Shown: positions 1 to 10,868 of the stretch, piece by piece
Layout of the letters: the number at the start of each line of letters is the position of its first letter
Numbering within the stretch: position 1 is the first letter of the stretch
From: Ectocarpus siliculosus
Lineage: Eukaryota > Sar > Phaeophyceae > Ectocarpales > Ectocarpaceae
Direction of reading: 5' to 3'
NCBI GenBank assembly: GCA_000310025.1
Contig: FN649731.1
Coordinates: forward strand, 1,937,167-1,958,879
Length of the DNA: 21,713 nucleotides
Made by a program: the position numbers and the translations under genes
The notes under the pieces: model-generated
What the model was told of the DNA's origin: nothing
The model's database searches: none
Seen by the model: only the letters and a program-made list of their open reading frames with translations

Positions 1-466
1 AAAAATTTTTGGGGTTTTTTTTTTCAATATTTATGGGGGGGGGCCCAAAAAAGGTGGGTTCCCGGGGGGGGGGTTTTTTTGGTTTTTTTGCGGGTTTGAA
101 ATTTTTTTTTTTGCGGGGGGGGGTTTTTTTTTTCCCCCCTTTTCCCCATTGTTTTCCCTTTGGGGGGGCTAAATTTGGGCGGTTTTTTTTTTGTTTTTGG
201 GAATGGTTTTTTTTCCGAGAAAAAGGTTTTCCCTTTTTACGAATTTGGGAAAAAATGGAAAAGGGGAAGGTGGTTTCCTTTCCGGGGGGGGTTTTACCCT
301 TTTTAAAATTTTTTGGGGGATTTTGGAAAAAAGGGGGGGTTTAAAAAGCTTTTAAAGAGAGGAGGGGTTTGGGTTTTGGGGGGGGGGGGTTCCCTTTCCC
401 CCAAATTAGAAATTTTCTTTTGGGTTTCCCGTTAAATTTTCAATCCCCCCCCCCCCCCCCCCCGCT
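1..466. other. Low-quality contig edge (homopolymer noise)
   Basis: This stretch is almost entirely runs of T, G, C and A, ending in a C run at 444-463. It reads like the unreliable tail of a chain-termination read, not like genome. The open frame across 9-344 translates mostly to Phe, Gly and Lys and is a by-product of the runs. Nothing here should be annotated as biology. Normal, complex sequence begins at about 467. Confidence 0.85.
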
Positions 467-3400
467 CCACCCACCAGCTATTGTGGGGCATGGGAATTGA
501 GCGGAAAAGGCGGGAAGTGATACCGACAAGATAGACAGGATATAGAAACCGTTTTTGAGCAACCTTAGACAAAGTACGAAGGAATGATTGGCCATCGGTC
601 TTGGGCCTGTGAGAACAATATTCCGTCCTGTCGAGGACGCGTGGTCAATGGTCTTAACAGCTAAGGCACGCAAGCATGACTACGCCCCCCCCATCTCCGT
701 CTCGGGCTGTTGGCACTTTTTTCACTGCAGGCCCGTCTCGCACGCTCACCATATGCGCACCTGTTCCGTGGCTTTTTTTCGGTAGCTCTCAACCGCCGCG
801 TTGGCCTAGCCGCCTTCCCTTTGTTGCACACGCATGTCCTGTTCACATTCGTGGTGTGCGCTTGACCTAGCTTCGCACCTCCCCCCGGTGTGTCTGGCCG
901 GCAGGTGTTCTTTGAGAGACGCCGGCTCAAGATGGGCACAGTGGTCATCTCTCTGTACTACTTGACTCTCCTTGCCGGTAAGATGAGTCAAGAGCCTACG
1001 GCGTCAAGTTTACCACGCCATTAATTTGTTTTGAACCCCCAACTACCAGGTACCCCTGATCCCCTGTAGTCTTCCTTAATTTAACCTATGCAGATGTCGT
1101 GAGAGTGCAGGCACGCGATTCGCCTCCTGGCCTGTGACAACATGAGAGCACACAATTTTTGCGGGTTGACGATTGCTGTGTGACCGCACCCGGACCACCC
1201 TTGTTGTTTTTTTCGTGGGCACCACTCCAGACACGCACCTAGTTTGGCCTTATCCTTGCTTTCTCCTCCGCGGCATGATGATGTGCGACTCTCCTCTCTC
1301 TGTCTCCACGTGCCTTGAATTTGATGGTCCTGATGTTCTTACGTCGGCCATTGCTTGTTGTGTCGTTGTTGTGTGTTCGCGGACTTTGCCCTTTTCGGCG
1401 GTGGCGCAGGCATCAAGGTTTTCTTCGATGTGAGCGATAGAGCGGGGTACCTCTTCGCCCCCACGGCGGCTTGGGTAACGATCGCCACGTGCTTGCAGGT
1501 ACTGTTCTTACGGCATGTGCATGTGCACTGAGCGCGTTGTGTTCTGGACTTGGGTGATGGTGTTTGCCGGTTAGGCTAACAGATGATCGCAATGTTACAA
1601 TAGTAAAGGAGCCAATTGTGTGAACAACGGCATGCAGCGAGACATGCATCTGAGGCTTTCCCACGCATGTCTGGGGATTCGCACCCGCTTTCCCTCGTAT
1701 CATGCTAAGGACCATCGCTGACTATGTTACGCCGGCATGCTCCTGACGCCGTCACGCTGGCCAGGTTTACGGTTGACGACCACATGATGCCCCCCAATTG
1801 TTCTTTTTTGTTGACGAACCACTGCTGCTGTTCAACGATCAGTTCTTTACCATGGCACCAAGCGCTCTTTTCTCGCCTGTGGCACAGAGCTAGAGGGCGG
1901 GTTCGCCTTGCTTTTGCACGATTTTACTCCCCACTCTCCGTACCGGTCGGTGTTCGTGATATTCTGACCAGCGGATCGCTCCCTCCTCCGAACGCTCACA
2001 CTTTCCCCCTCCCCCTATTCCCGTCACACACGCTCCTTGACAGTGGAGCACCTGGCTGCTCAACCGCGATACCAAGAAATGAGCAAGATTGCAGCGGCGG
2101 GCGCTGCGGGGCAAGGCAACAGCGGCAGCAGCAGCAACAGTCGCAGGACGGAGAGGCGGGGTTGCATCATTTAATCGATAATAAACTCCTAGGGCCGGTC
2201 TCCCTCTCTTGGTGCGGGATTCACGCTGGGTTTTCTCCGCCGTCCTGTGTGTGACGGCAGGAGAGCGGAAGGGTGTGAGCAAAAGGGCCCGGGGGGATGG
2301 GCGAATGGTGCGAAGGGGACTTTAATGTCTCCACCACGTTGATGGTCGTGCTGAACCTCTAAGGACTGCCTGCAGTGGCAGCTGCAGGCGCGGGAGGGAA
2401 GGGGCAAGGGTGGAGAGCTTGGTGGTGGCTGACATCACCTGCGTCGGAGGGGGACGCCGCCGCCGTTTTGTTGCGCTTTAGGGAAGCTTGAATAGCTCTG
2501 CGAAGTAAGCTTGGGCTTTCGGGTGAGCGGCATATTGACCTCCTTATGTCGACACTGCAGCGCAGGGCTATTGTTTTCGTTTGTTGTGCATGGGTATTGC
2601 GTGAGCACCCTGTCGATGCGGACAGCTTTGGGCGAAACAATCGTGGGCCACTCAGTCAAGCACAGGAGCCTTGCGGTATTGCTTTATTGGGTAGTAATAT
2701 ATATATGTTGAGGTTTTGTGCCGTGTAGTCCACAGATATTTTTGGGACTCGGCGCTCCGGGGAGCTGAAAGTCGGATACGGGTGTGCTCTTTTGGCGGAG
2801 CGGCTGTGGCAGCCAGTTGACGATTGTTAGAATAATTGTTTAGAGTTGTAGAGGCGACCGTGTACTTGCATCCTCCATGTTAAAATTTCTTTAACGCACC
2901 AAGGCCGTCATGTAGACGGGTTTTCGGAAGGAGCCTAGATGAGGGAGGGGGCTCAGTGGGTGCAGCTCTACTGCGGTGTGCGAGCGAAAGCAGGCGGTGC
3001 TGCTGGCGGGCCAGCACGTCGTCTTTTAAATGAATTGAAGATCACAGCAGTGATGAGTTCATCCGGTTACGGCGGATGCTCTCGTGTATGTATGCCCTAG
3101 TGACTCTTGGGAAGGGAGGGGGTTGACACGGGGGGGCGAGGCAGGGATCATTTCCTTGTGAAGGGGAAAAGGGCTTTTCCTGTGCTGCTTTTCCGTCGGT
3201 CACATGGCGTAAGGACATGCCGGTCGAAATATTTGCGCTCACAACGATTTTTTTGTTGACAATGTTGACACGAAGAGCGGTGCTCGCACTGACGCCATGT
3301 GTATCTTGGCGGTGAAGTGCCTCACCCTGTACCTTCACCTTCTATCAGTTCAACGGGAGCGCTCTGGTCGCCCGCTGCCTGGGCGATACGCACTATGCGT

Positions 3401-5025
3401 AGACGGGTGTGACATGGCATGCCGCAGGTTCGGGCTTCTCTTCCGTGCGGTTGTCCGTTGTCCACCCTCTCGCGCCCTCTCCCTTCTACTGTAGTTCTGC
3501 CTCCGACGTGCGTTGCCTTCTTTCCGTGTATGTACCTCCTGCCTAGCACAGACGAGGTGGGCACTTATCACGGAGACGCCGACGTGCAAATTCTCTGCTT
3601 CCCGTTTTTCTTTTTTTGTCTGGCCCCCGCTGGAAGGAATAAATGGACCCGGAGGTACCTGATTTGTTTAGCTTCGGTCATCAGCAGTGTGTGATGAGAA
3701 AAGTGTTGCTGATGCCCACAGACAGGATATCTTGTGGTACTCTCCCTCTCAAATCAAATGTAAACAGCGGTGGGGTTTGGGCGAACTGCGCCAGCGTGAT
3801 GCTTGATGCCCGCGCCGCGGTTTTCACTCAAATAATTCTCCGAATCTCGAATGCTTTTCTATTTTCCCTTCTGATCCTGCAGGAATTGTAGGTGTACCTC
3901 CTCGGCTTGTGTACCCCTTTGTTGCAAAGTGTGCGTGTTCTTTAGATCTTGCTCTAGCATTTTTGTGACCACGGACCGGGTCTATGCTAGATTTTGGGAT
4001 CAGCAACTGACACGAGTGTAATGTGAAATGTGAGGAAAACCTATAACAAACAACAATCCTCAATCCGAGGTTGGCCAATCACAGGAACCGGACTTGGAAG
4101 TTTGAAAATTGGGTACCTTCCGAATCAACCCGCTCTTTTTTTTACTGTTATTCTTGCCGCCGACCCCCAGCCGAGAAAGAGCAATCTGCAATTTGGCAAC
4201 ACGAACGTGTTGAGCTGAGAGGGAATCAACTCTCGCAGGTACGGTACACGCGCCCACAGTATATACATAGGTGTACAGCAGCTGTCCGGTAGTTACGCGA
4301 ATGGCCTTTGGATTACGCGGCAGAATGGTGTATGTAGCGCGTGTCGAGATGTAGCCAGCAGCATTGGCGTCTGTCGTGTCGTGTGTCAATGACCTAGCCC
4401 CTGGCCCTTGGCGTGGCATAGAGCACGATGCAGTTCAGAGATGAAAGGACACAGGAGGGTTCTGTGCCCGTGACAGCACACGGCCCCGTTGTCCTGCTGC
4501 GGCTTAATCCTGCCGCTTTATTCTGCTGTCCTCCCAATTCTGCTTCATGCGTGGAATCAATGAATCCTCCAAAACGATATTTTGCTGCCAACCACGACCA
4601 GAAGCAGAACGTTTGCGGCAGGCGTTACTGGTGCTATCCTGGAAGACTCCTGTCTCTTGTGGCCCAAGTTGGAGTGACGCGCCTATCAGATCAGACCAAC
4701 CCACATGGTATGATTATGTCCTACATGTACACCTGTTTTTTTTTTCTGTGTAGAAAACAAGTTCTGGAAAAAAAGAACCGACCAGGAACCGGGCAGAGGA
4801 AGGCGGCGTTCGCGGACCCCTTGTGTGGTTTTCTCTGTTTGCACATGTGAATAGAAAAGCGCGCATATGCATACAGCATGGTTCCAAAAGCTAACCCTCC
4901 GCATCGATGCGGTAGTCGACCCTCGGTAGCCTGTGAAGCAAGCGAGTACCCTCTGTAGCCTGTGACTCGAAGCGTGTGTTGAGCAATTGTAGGCGTTGCG
5001 AGCACCACTGCTGTGCGGTCATTTT
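467..5025. other. Spacer, no recognisable gene
   Basis: No open frame here resembles a family I know. The longest frames (1724-2254 plus, 176 residues; 4428-4850 plus, 140 residues; 1890-2282 minus, 130 residues) overlap open frames on the other strand and lack domain-like sequence. A short stretch at 588-700 plus (VRTIFRPVEDAWSMVLTAKA) reads like protein but has no start, stop or splice context that would make it a gene. A small two-copy direct repeat, ACCCTCGGTAGCCTGTGA and ACCCTCTGTAGCCTGTGA, lies near 4919-4967. Untranslated regions or isolated exons of an unrecognised gene cannot be excluded. Confidence 0.5.
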
Positions 5026-5167
5026 CGCCATTTTATTTGCATCGCACCCCTGTACGATGACTCCGGACCGTGCGATGACTCCGGACCCTGTGCGGAAATC
5101 GATTTAAAATCATTTGGTTTTGATATATTTCGCATCCTCCTGTGCGATTACTCCGGTATGTGCGGTC
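5026..5167. repeat. Tandem, permuted relic of the TGACTCC element
   Basis: About 140 bp closely related to the element at 5395-5538, but in a different order. Bases 5026-5080 match that element's right half (CGCCATTT, TTTGCATCGCACCCCTGT, ATGACTCCGGACCGTGCG). Bases 5070-5108 match its left half (TGACTCCGGACCCTGTGCGG then AAATCGA). Bases 5109-5167 are a more diverged right half. The stretch is therefore about one and a half copies fused head to tail with the terminal inverted repeats missing at the join. The core TGTGCGATGACTCCGG recurs at 5051, 5070 and, with TTACTCC, at 5141. Confidence 0.6.
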
Positions 5168-5524
5168 CTGAGTAAACCCTGAAGGCGATATTGTCAGGAA
5201 CTGCCGGTGGAAACAATGGAAATGCCAACGTTTTTCAAGTTCACCGATCAAATGGAAATACCAATGTGTTTCATTTCCTTCACACCCCCACGTGTGGTGT
5301 GCGACGATGACCTACTACCCATACAGCAGAGCTAACATGCCAGCACTGGCATAGTTGCAGGGGTGAAAGTTGCCCGGAATCGCTGGCACTCAACTACCCT
5401 AGGTTGCGAGTCATCGCGCCCCTGTGCGGTGACTCCGGACCCTGTGCGGAAATCGAACTATATCATTCCGCCATTTAGTTTGCATCGCACCCCTGTGCGA
5501 TGACTCCGGACCGTGCGGTGACTC
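5058..5524 (+). promoter_or_regulatory. Cluster of TGACTC motifs upstream of the dehydrogenase gene
   Basis: TGACTC occurs at 5058, 5076, 5430, 5501 and 5519 on the plus strand, as GAGTCA at 5408, and as TTACTC at about 5148. TGACTC is the core recognised by bZIP factors of the GCN4/AP-1 type in other eukaryotes. The copies exist because the repeat family containing them is multiplied here, so a regulatory role for the gene starting at 5580 or 5724 is only a possibility. No TATA-like element is evident near the start. Confidence 0.2.
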
Positions 5525-5538
5525 GCAACCTTACGGTA
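5395..5538. mobile_element. Miniature inverted-repeat element, TA-ended (144 bp)
   Basis: The left end reads TACCCTAGGTTGCGAGTCAT. The reverse complement of the right end reads TACCGTAAGGTTGCGAGTCA. They agree over about 25 bp with a few mismatches and one indel, and continue inward as CGCGCCCCTGTGCGG against CGCACGG. Both termini are TA, the target duplicated by Tc1/mariner-type transposons. The inside is non-coding and holds repeated TGACTCCGG motifs. It lies only about 40 bp upstream of the first possible ATG of the dehydrogenase gene. Calling it a transposon relic is inference from the inverted ends; no transposase is present. Confidence 0.6.
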
Positions 5539-5579
5539 GGGTAGGAGTACAGCAGCCAAAACGGGATTTCTGAACCGGT

Positions 5580-7769
5580 TTGGTGCCGGATACAGCGCGC
5601 CTTAGACTATCCTACAGCAGCTACCAAAACATTTCACGTTGCACCGAATGGCACCATGGCATACCACAGATATTGGCGGCGGTGGCGGCGGCTGCACTAG
5701 GATTTGTCAACGAAGCGAGCCCGATGACGATGCGTGCAGCGTTGTGTTCAAGCTACGGCCCCGTAGATGAGGTGCTCTCCGTTGTGGAGGATGCTCCACG
5801 CCCAACCTTCGACCCCGCAGGCAAGGCGTCTCGGGGATACGCCCTTGTCCGGGTTCAAGCGACCGCTCTGGCACCCGGCGACGTACGCGTGCTAAGCGGC
5901 CGAACGGCTGAAATACAGGGCCCGCCGTCTCTCCCGTACGTCCCCGGCGGTGCCGACCTCTGTGGGTAAGAGCAAAAAAATCAAGTATTTTTTCACCGCT
6001 AATTTGGACAGCTCCTCACGTTTAGCGTGAATTAAGCATGTTCATCGCATATGCTTATGTCTCCCTCCGGATGCTTGGGATTGCTTGTCTAAATCCATGC
6101 ACAGTTTTTGAGAAATATTTCGGAGACGTAAATTAACACTGCGGATACGCATATTTTTGTTCACCAGCGCATATTGAGGTGGTTGTTTCCTAAGTACGGA
6201 AAGTGTGAGTTCTCGCCGCTCGGCCTTCGTCGCGATGCCTCGTTATCCCTCATGCTAAACTGACTGCGTTGCTGGTGGTAGTGTGGTGGAGGCCGTCGCC
6301 GACGGGGAGACGTACCTCAAGGTGGGCGACAATGTGGTGTCCCAGTTCGACCGCAACTGGGGTGGCCTGGCCGAGTACGCGCTCGCCAAGAGCAGCCAGT
6401 GCGCGCGGAACCCGCCCGCCGGTCTATCCCCGGCGGAAGTGGCCGCGACCGCTTCCAGCGGCGCCTCGGCGGTCGTGATCTCCCGCCATGTGAAGCGCGG
6501 CGACCGGGTTCTAGTAATCGGGGGTTCCGGGGGCGTCGGCACGTTCCTGGTGCAGCTCGCCCGGGCCAAGGGCGCCTCCTACGTCGCCGCCGTGTCCACG
6601 CAGACCGAGCTGATGGCGGAGCTCGGGGCGGACAAGTCCATCGACTACCGGGAGGAGGACGTCTGGGCCTCGAGCGAGTTCCAGGCGGAGGCCGGGAAGT
6701 TCGACGTGGTGTTCGACCTGGTGGAGAAGGGGTGGGACCGGGTGACGTCCAAGGGCGGGAGGGCAAAGCCGATCGTGAAGACCGGGTGGCGAGGCGGACG
6801 CTTTGTGACGACGGTGCGCGGGAGGAGTTCGTCCGGCACGACGGGCAGAGTGCAGTATGGTATACAGTAGAGGTCCGTGATTAGTGCCGGTATGTGCCCA
6901 CGAAATTCACCGGAACTATACCGGACATCGGCACTACCAGAACAGGGATATAGGTTTAGGAGTTGGCAATGATGCCCAGAGATTTGCCCGGCACTATGCC
7001 GGGCACCGACACTATTCAACCGGCTCTAAACAGGGACCTTGACCGTAGTGGGTCTCTGCTTTCATACATCGACACGGGGCCTGTTTGCTTTCTCTGGAAC
7101 ACAGCGTGGAGCTCACTTATCTCGCAATTCGTGGGGAAAAGCTGCACTCGAGTAGTACATTCCCCTCATGCGATGTGTGTGCGACGGTCTCTACAGCAGA
7201 ATTCCCAACACCAGGCACAACTCCTGCGTATGCCCAGTTTTGAGCATTTGCCATGAGCAGCGGATCCGATTATCCAGGGGGCAGCATGGAAACGGTCGGT
7301 GCACAGATAGATGTGGGAAATGTTTAACTTGTACACCGAACAGCGTGGAACCTCAGAGTGAGCAAGGCAAAGACGAAATCTTGCATGCTTCACCGACCTC
7401 GTACGAAAAGTTCAGTTTCGTTTGCATCGGTGCGTTCTTCCCAAGGTGCCTCCATGCGGGAAGTGGTTCGATGGTCACTCGATGTGGCAGGTGGTCCGCG
7501 TCTTCATGCTCCCCGTCCTCGGCAAGATAATCGGCACGTCGCTGTGGCCGTGGGGACGGCCGCGCTACAAGTTCGTCTTCGGCCTCGGTATCGACGCAAA
7601 GCGCACTCAGTTCGCGGAGCTGTTTGCGCTGATCGAAGCTGGCGACGTACGCGTCGTGCTGGATGGGGGCCGCCCCCGCCCGTTCACCACGGAGGAGGTC
7701 CGCGCGGCGTTCAAGCTCCAAGAAAGCGGGCATGCCCACGGCAAAGTTGTGGTGCAGGTATCAGAATGA
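5580..7769 (+). CDS. Zinc-independent medium-chain dehydrogenase/reductase (quinone oxidoreductase / RTN4IP1-like), three exons
   Basis: Gene model: exons 5580-5965, 6282-6813 and 7491-7769, with splice phases that match at both joins. It gives 398 residues from the ATG at 5580, or 350 from the ATG at 5724 (MTMRAALCSSYG), which fits the family length better. The first 48 residues include a hydrophobic stretch (ILAAVAAAALGFV) and could be an organelle-targeting extension. Visible family marks are the N-terminal GroES-like fold ending SLPYVPGGADLCG, GVVEAVADG across the first join, the NAD(P)H-binding glycine motif VLVIGGSGGVGTFLVQLA (residues ~206-223), FDVVFDLVEKG (~269-279) and the C-terminal LIEAGDVRVVLDG. 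The zinc-ligand GHE motif of alcohol dehydrogenases is absent, so an NAD(P)H-dependent reductase of quinones or related carbonyls is expected. The exact substrate cannot be read from sequence. The stop is TGA at 7767. Splice boundaries were predicted by eye. Confidence 0.88.
5966..6281 (+). other. Intron 1 of the dehydrogenase gene
   Basis: The donor is TGTGG/GTAAGA and the acceptor GGTGGTAG/TGTGG, 316 nt. Joining splits a glycine codon (GG + T) and gives the continuous family sequence DLCG then VVEAV. Nothing else is recognisable inside. Confidence 0.8.
6814..7490 (+). other. Intron 2 of the dehydrogenase gene
   Basis: The donor is GACGACG/GTGCGC and the acceptor GATGTGGCAG/GTGGTC, 677 nt, phase 0 on both sides. 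Joining gives GGRFVTT then VVRVFMLPVLG, as expected before the C-terminal part of this family. The donor GTGCGC is weak, so the exact end of exon 2 is less certain than the acceptor. The intron contains the miniature element at 6863-7047. Confidence 0.7.
6863..7047. mobile_element. Miniature TA-ended inverted-repeat element inside intron 2 (185 bp)
   Basis: The left end TACAGTAGAGGTCCGTG and the reverse complement of the right end, TACGGTCAAGGTCCCTG, agree at 13 of 17 positions and start with TA on both sides. Inside are a smaller imperfect inverted repeat (AGTGCCGGTATGTGCC at 6883 against GGACATCGGCACT at 6923) and a perfect hairpin, CCCGGCA CTA TGCCGGG, at 6987-7003. CAGTA-type ends next to TA resemble pogo/Tc1-mariner termini. 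There is no coding capacity, so it would be non-autonomous. Confidence 0.5.
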
Positions 7770-8284
7770 ATCTGCTTGACCCACGACGGGTCCGGTGCAG
7801 TCTACACCACCAAAGGCTGTATCTACAGTTGGTGTTTTTTTTGTGAAGGATGGTCGAACGGCCATCGTTTGTACAGTATGGGGCCTTCAGGGTACTTGAC
7901 AGAGTGGGGGCCTTCTTGTGCGACGTCGGCCTGTGCGACACAATTGCCATTGTTTCGAATGCCATGCTTCCATGAATACGCTATTGTTGTGAGTGCCATC
8001 GCTCTATCCAGGTGTTCCTGACTCTGCTGGTCTACATGTACAATTTTTGGTGTGTTTTTTTTGCAGTATAGCCTGAACTACTTGAAACGGGATCAGGGTT
8101 CCAGCCCCCCCCTCGCACTCCAGTGAGCGCCGTGTGGACCCTGGTCCAAAAAGGGAATCACGTCGGTACAAGAGGTTTGTCGGCATTGTCAGCCTGTTTT
8201 TGGCCATGTATTAGAATTACGTCCCTTGTTGCGGGGGTGACTCGAACTCCTCACAGGCATCTTCACTTTTATAGGAGAGTACAC

Positions 8285-8358
<74 letters not shown>

Positions 8359-9292
8359 ATGGGTCTTTCGCATCCGAAACTATAGGTACACCAATGACGT
8401 ACAGTAGTTTTTTTTTTTTTACGAGGATATGTTTGGGCGTACTTGCAGCAACGACTCTACTACATGTGTTTGATGCGATCTTGTGAAGGCGTTGCCAAGC
8501 GCTACAACCGCGAGGAAGGAAGCTTGTGGGCGTGTGTGTGAATATCAACATTTGCTCTTGTGAATACCCTAGCGTACCCCTCGCCACAATCGCCAACAAC
8601 AGGATATAGCTGAACAATTGCAGCTGCTTTTCCCCACAAGCGAACCGCCAATGGGTAGAATGTGCTTGCTCTCTGGAGTTGGAGCCTGGAGCAACTATGA
8701 CAGAGTTCAGCCTGCATCTCGAGGCGATCACGCCGTCCGTACTGCACCATCCAGTCGATGGACTACTGCTCACCGCGTCGGGACATGCACACATGCGTGA
8801 TGCAGCAGCACTCGTGGCCGTAGAACCCCTGTGTGTCGCATGCTACACTATGGTCTGCGTTTCCAGTTTCCCTTCCAATACAACAGGCCTTCCGGTGTAC
8901 GTCCCCGCTGATTATACCTCGATTTCAACACGCGGCAGGTTGCAAACGCTGGGGCATCGTCTCATCCGCGCGCACATAAACAGGGCAGGTACTCTATGCT
9001 GAGGCGTATAGGGCAGTGATGGTAAACTGTTGGACCCCCGCGCTACACAGGCTCGAACAGGGAGTTTCATTAATGGAGAGAGGCGTTCTGTACCTCCCTC
9101 TCTCCGTCTCCTTCTCTCCGTCTGCCTGTTCCCCCCTCTCATCTCACTCTCATTCTCCCCTCCACCCACACCACCACGTCTGAATCTCAGGCTGCTACAG
9201 CAACTCACTCCTACAGGATCTTTGTTGTAGAGAGAAAAGGAAGGCTCCATAGACTCCAACTCACTCCCACATTTCAAGAATTTGAAGTCATC
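7770..9292. other. Spacer between dehydrogenase and FNIP-repeat genes
   Basis: The start presumably holds the 3' untranslated region of the dehydrogenase gene. A GA microsatellite lies at 8288-8355. An open frame from the ATG at about 8697 (MTEFSLHLEAITPSVLHHPV onward, to 9002) reads fairly naturally and meets GGCAG/GTTGCA near 8937, but I do not recognise it. Bases ~9090-9180 are strikingly pyrimidine-rich (CCTCCCTCTCTCCGTCTCC), which could be a core-promoter tract or an intron end for the frame starting at 9293. Confidence 0.45.
8288..8355. repeat. GA dinucleotide microsatellite (34 units)
   Basis: An uninterrupted run of GA from 8288 to 8355, preceded by ACACATT and followed by TAAATGGG. 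Open frames through it translate to Arg-Glu or Leu-Ser repeats and are artefacts. Array length is likely variable between individuals. Confidence 0.97.
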
Positions 9293-9580
9293 ATGGACTT
9301 CACCCAGGGCGCCAAGGCTTCACGCCCAGAAGGTGCCGCGTGGCCTCGATCTGCATCGACCCCGTCTTTCTCCTCCAACGAATCACCGGACTTCATCGCA
9401 CCCCGTCTTATTACCACTTCTACCCACCCGGAGGTCCTCCCACTCAAGCACAGGAGAAGCCAGCGCCTATCCCGCCGCCGCGGGCATACCTGCGCGCCTT
9501 TCGGTGATTATGTACTTTCAACGGGGGATCTGCCGTGGACGATGAGGGTTGCTGGTCCCTTGCTTTCCTGTGGTTTCTGA
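9293..9580 (+). CDS. Possible first exon, unrecognised protein (maybe the N-terminus of the FNIP-repeat gene)
   Basis: An ATG in good context (GTCATCATGG) opens a frame starting MDFTQGAKASRPEGAAWPRS, rich in Ser, Pro and Arg, running to TGA at 9578. It follows a strong pyrimidine tract, and the repeat-coding frame on the same strand starts 0.5-0.7 kb downstream. It may therefore be the gene's first exon, spliced before its stop (for example at TTTCG/GTGATT near 9502). No family is recognised. It is low in hydrophobic residues and shows no signal peptide. The link to the downstream gene is a guess. Confidence 0.25.
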   Translation: MDFTQGAKASRPEGAAWPRSASTPSFSSNESPDFIAPRLITTSTHPEVLPLKHRRSQRLSRRRGHTCAPFGDYVLSTGDLPWTMRVAGPLLSCGF

Positions 9581-10868
9581 AGTTGCTGCTACCGGTTGTG
9601 CTCTGGGGAGGTTGAACGCCGCGAGTTTCATAGGCCGCGAGTTCAGTCTTCGTTTCACTCCGAGACTGTCATAACGTTCGTGTGAGCCGAGGATCGTTCG
9701 GCTAACCCCACAAGTCGTTTCACGGCGCAACTAATGTGCCATCAATCAAGTACGCTGCTGGCAAAGCACACACATGTTGTTGCTGATGATTTGCCACCCC
9801 TTAACTACTCTTAGCCGAAACATTCCCCCTCGTACCGTCTGCCTTTGCTGTGATTTCCCGATGCGGCGCAATATTCCAGCTATCGGTCCAATCTGCGTAC
9901 CTCCTCAAGCCCCCATGAAAGTCGGAGGTCGGCCATACGTGTCCGTGCTAGATTTCAATCCGTGTAAACGCGACGTGGTGTTCCAAAGGCCCCATCCCGG
10001 GTTAAAGGGCCGTGTTCTCTATGCGAAATTTCCGGTGTCCATCGTTGACCTGGCGGATCCACCGAAAGATGACGACACACCTCGATCCATCAGCGGCAGT
10101 GAAAAACAGAACCTTGTCACTTTTTCACATGCTTGCACGTGGGTCACGGGTGGACGACTGGGAAAGCAGACAAGACAATGTGGATATCCCCATCAACAGC
10201 AGCGCACCAACGCAGCCCCTCCTTTCAGCCGCCTTGAGGGCTGTGCTTCTTTCCGAGATGGTGTCTGTCACAGCCGTCAAGCAGCTACAACTGGCCTCTT
10301 CCTCGATCTGCGGAGACTGTAAAGAGTCGACAGAAATCCACGTAAAAGTGAACTCCCGAATCCCCCGACGCCTTTGGACGGCAGGCCGAGACGCACGTGG
10401 CCAACGACGCAGAGGCAGAGGGGCAGGCGTGGCGGGGGTTCCTGCTGTGCTCGTCAGCCGGCTCACACTATGCGACCGCTTCAACCCAACCGTGACAAAC
10501 ATGCGCTGGCCTGAACGATTGAGAGAGATCACCTTCGGCAAGCAATTCGACAACAGCCTCAGCTGCGTCAGTGGCCGCGGACGCTCACTCACGTCCGTTT
10601 CGGGTGCTCGTTCAATCAGCCGTTAGCTGGAGTGAAACTTCCACGCGGACTCCTGATGCTCACACTCGGCGAAGCCTTCAACCAGCCGTTGGACAGGGTG
10701 GAATTTTCCAATGGACTGCAGATGCCTGCTCTCGGTAGGTTCTTTGACCAGTCGTTGTGTGAAGTGAACTTGCCCGGGGGACTACAGCAACTGGCGTTCG
10801 GCAGAGGGTTTAACCAGCCCATCAGTGACGTGGTCTGGCCTCAAGGGGCTTCGAAAAATCATTTTCAG

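Noticed and set aside
9-344. Open frame of 111 residues, rich in Phe and Gly
   Set aside because: It exists only because of homopolymer noise at the contig edge.
5336-5352. Short palindrome ATGCCAG CA CTGGCAT
   Set aside because: Only 7 bp per arm and not linked to any feature; likely chance.
6317-6766. 149-residue minus frame across exon 2 of the dehydrogenase
   Set aside because: An Arg/Pro-rich shadow of the real coding exon on the other strand.
7358-7846. 162-residue plus frame overlapping exon 3 of the dehydrogenase
   Set aside because: A shadow frame of the real exon; Arg- and Pro-rich because the true frame is GC-rich at third positions.
8225-8255. tRNA-like T-loop box on the minus strand (GAGTTCGAGTC)
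   Set aside because: The flanking bases cannot form the 5-bp T stem, and no matching D arm or acceptor stem is present. Similar boxes near 9050 and 16175 fail the same way. No tRNA or rRNA gene was found.
8189-8794. 201-residue minus-strand frame including a long Ser-Leu run
   Set aside because: The run is the GA microsatellite in translation; the flanks show no family similarity.
10125-10592. 155-residue minus frame over the start of the FNIP gene
   Set aside because: The plus strand here encodes clear FNIP repeats; the minus frame is its shadow.
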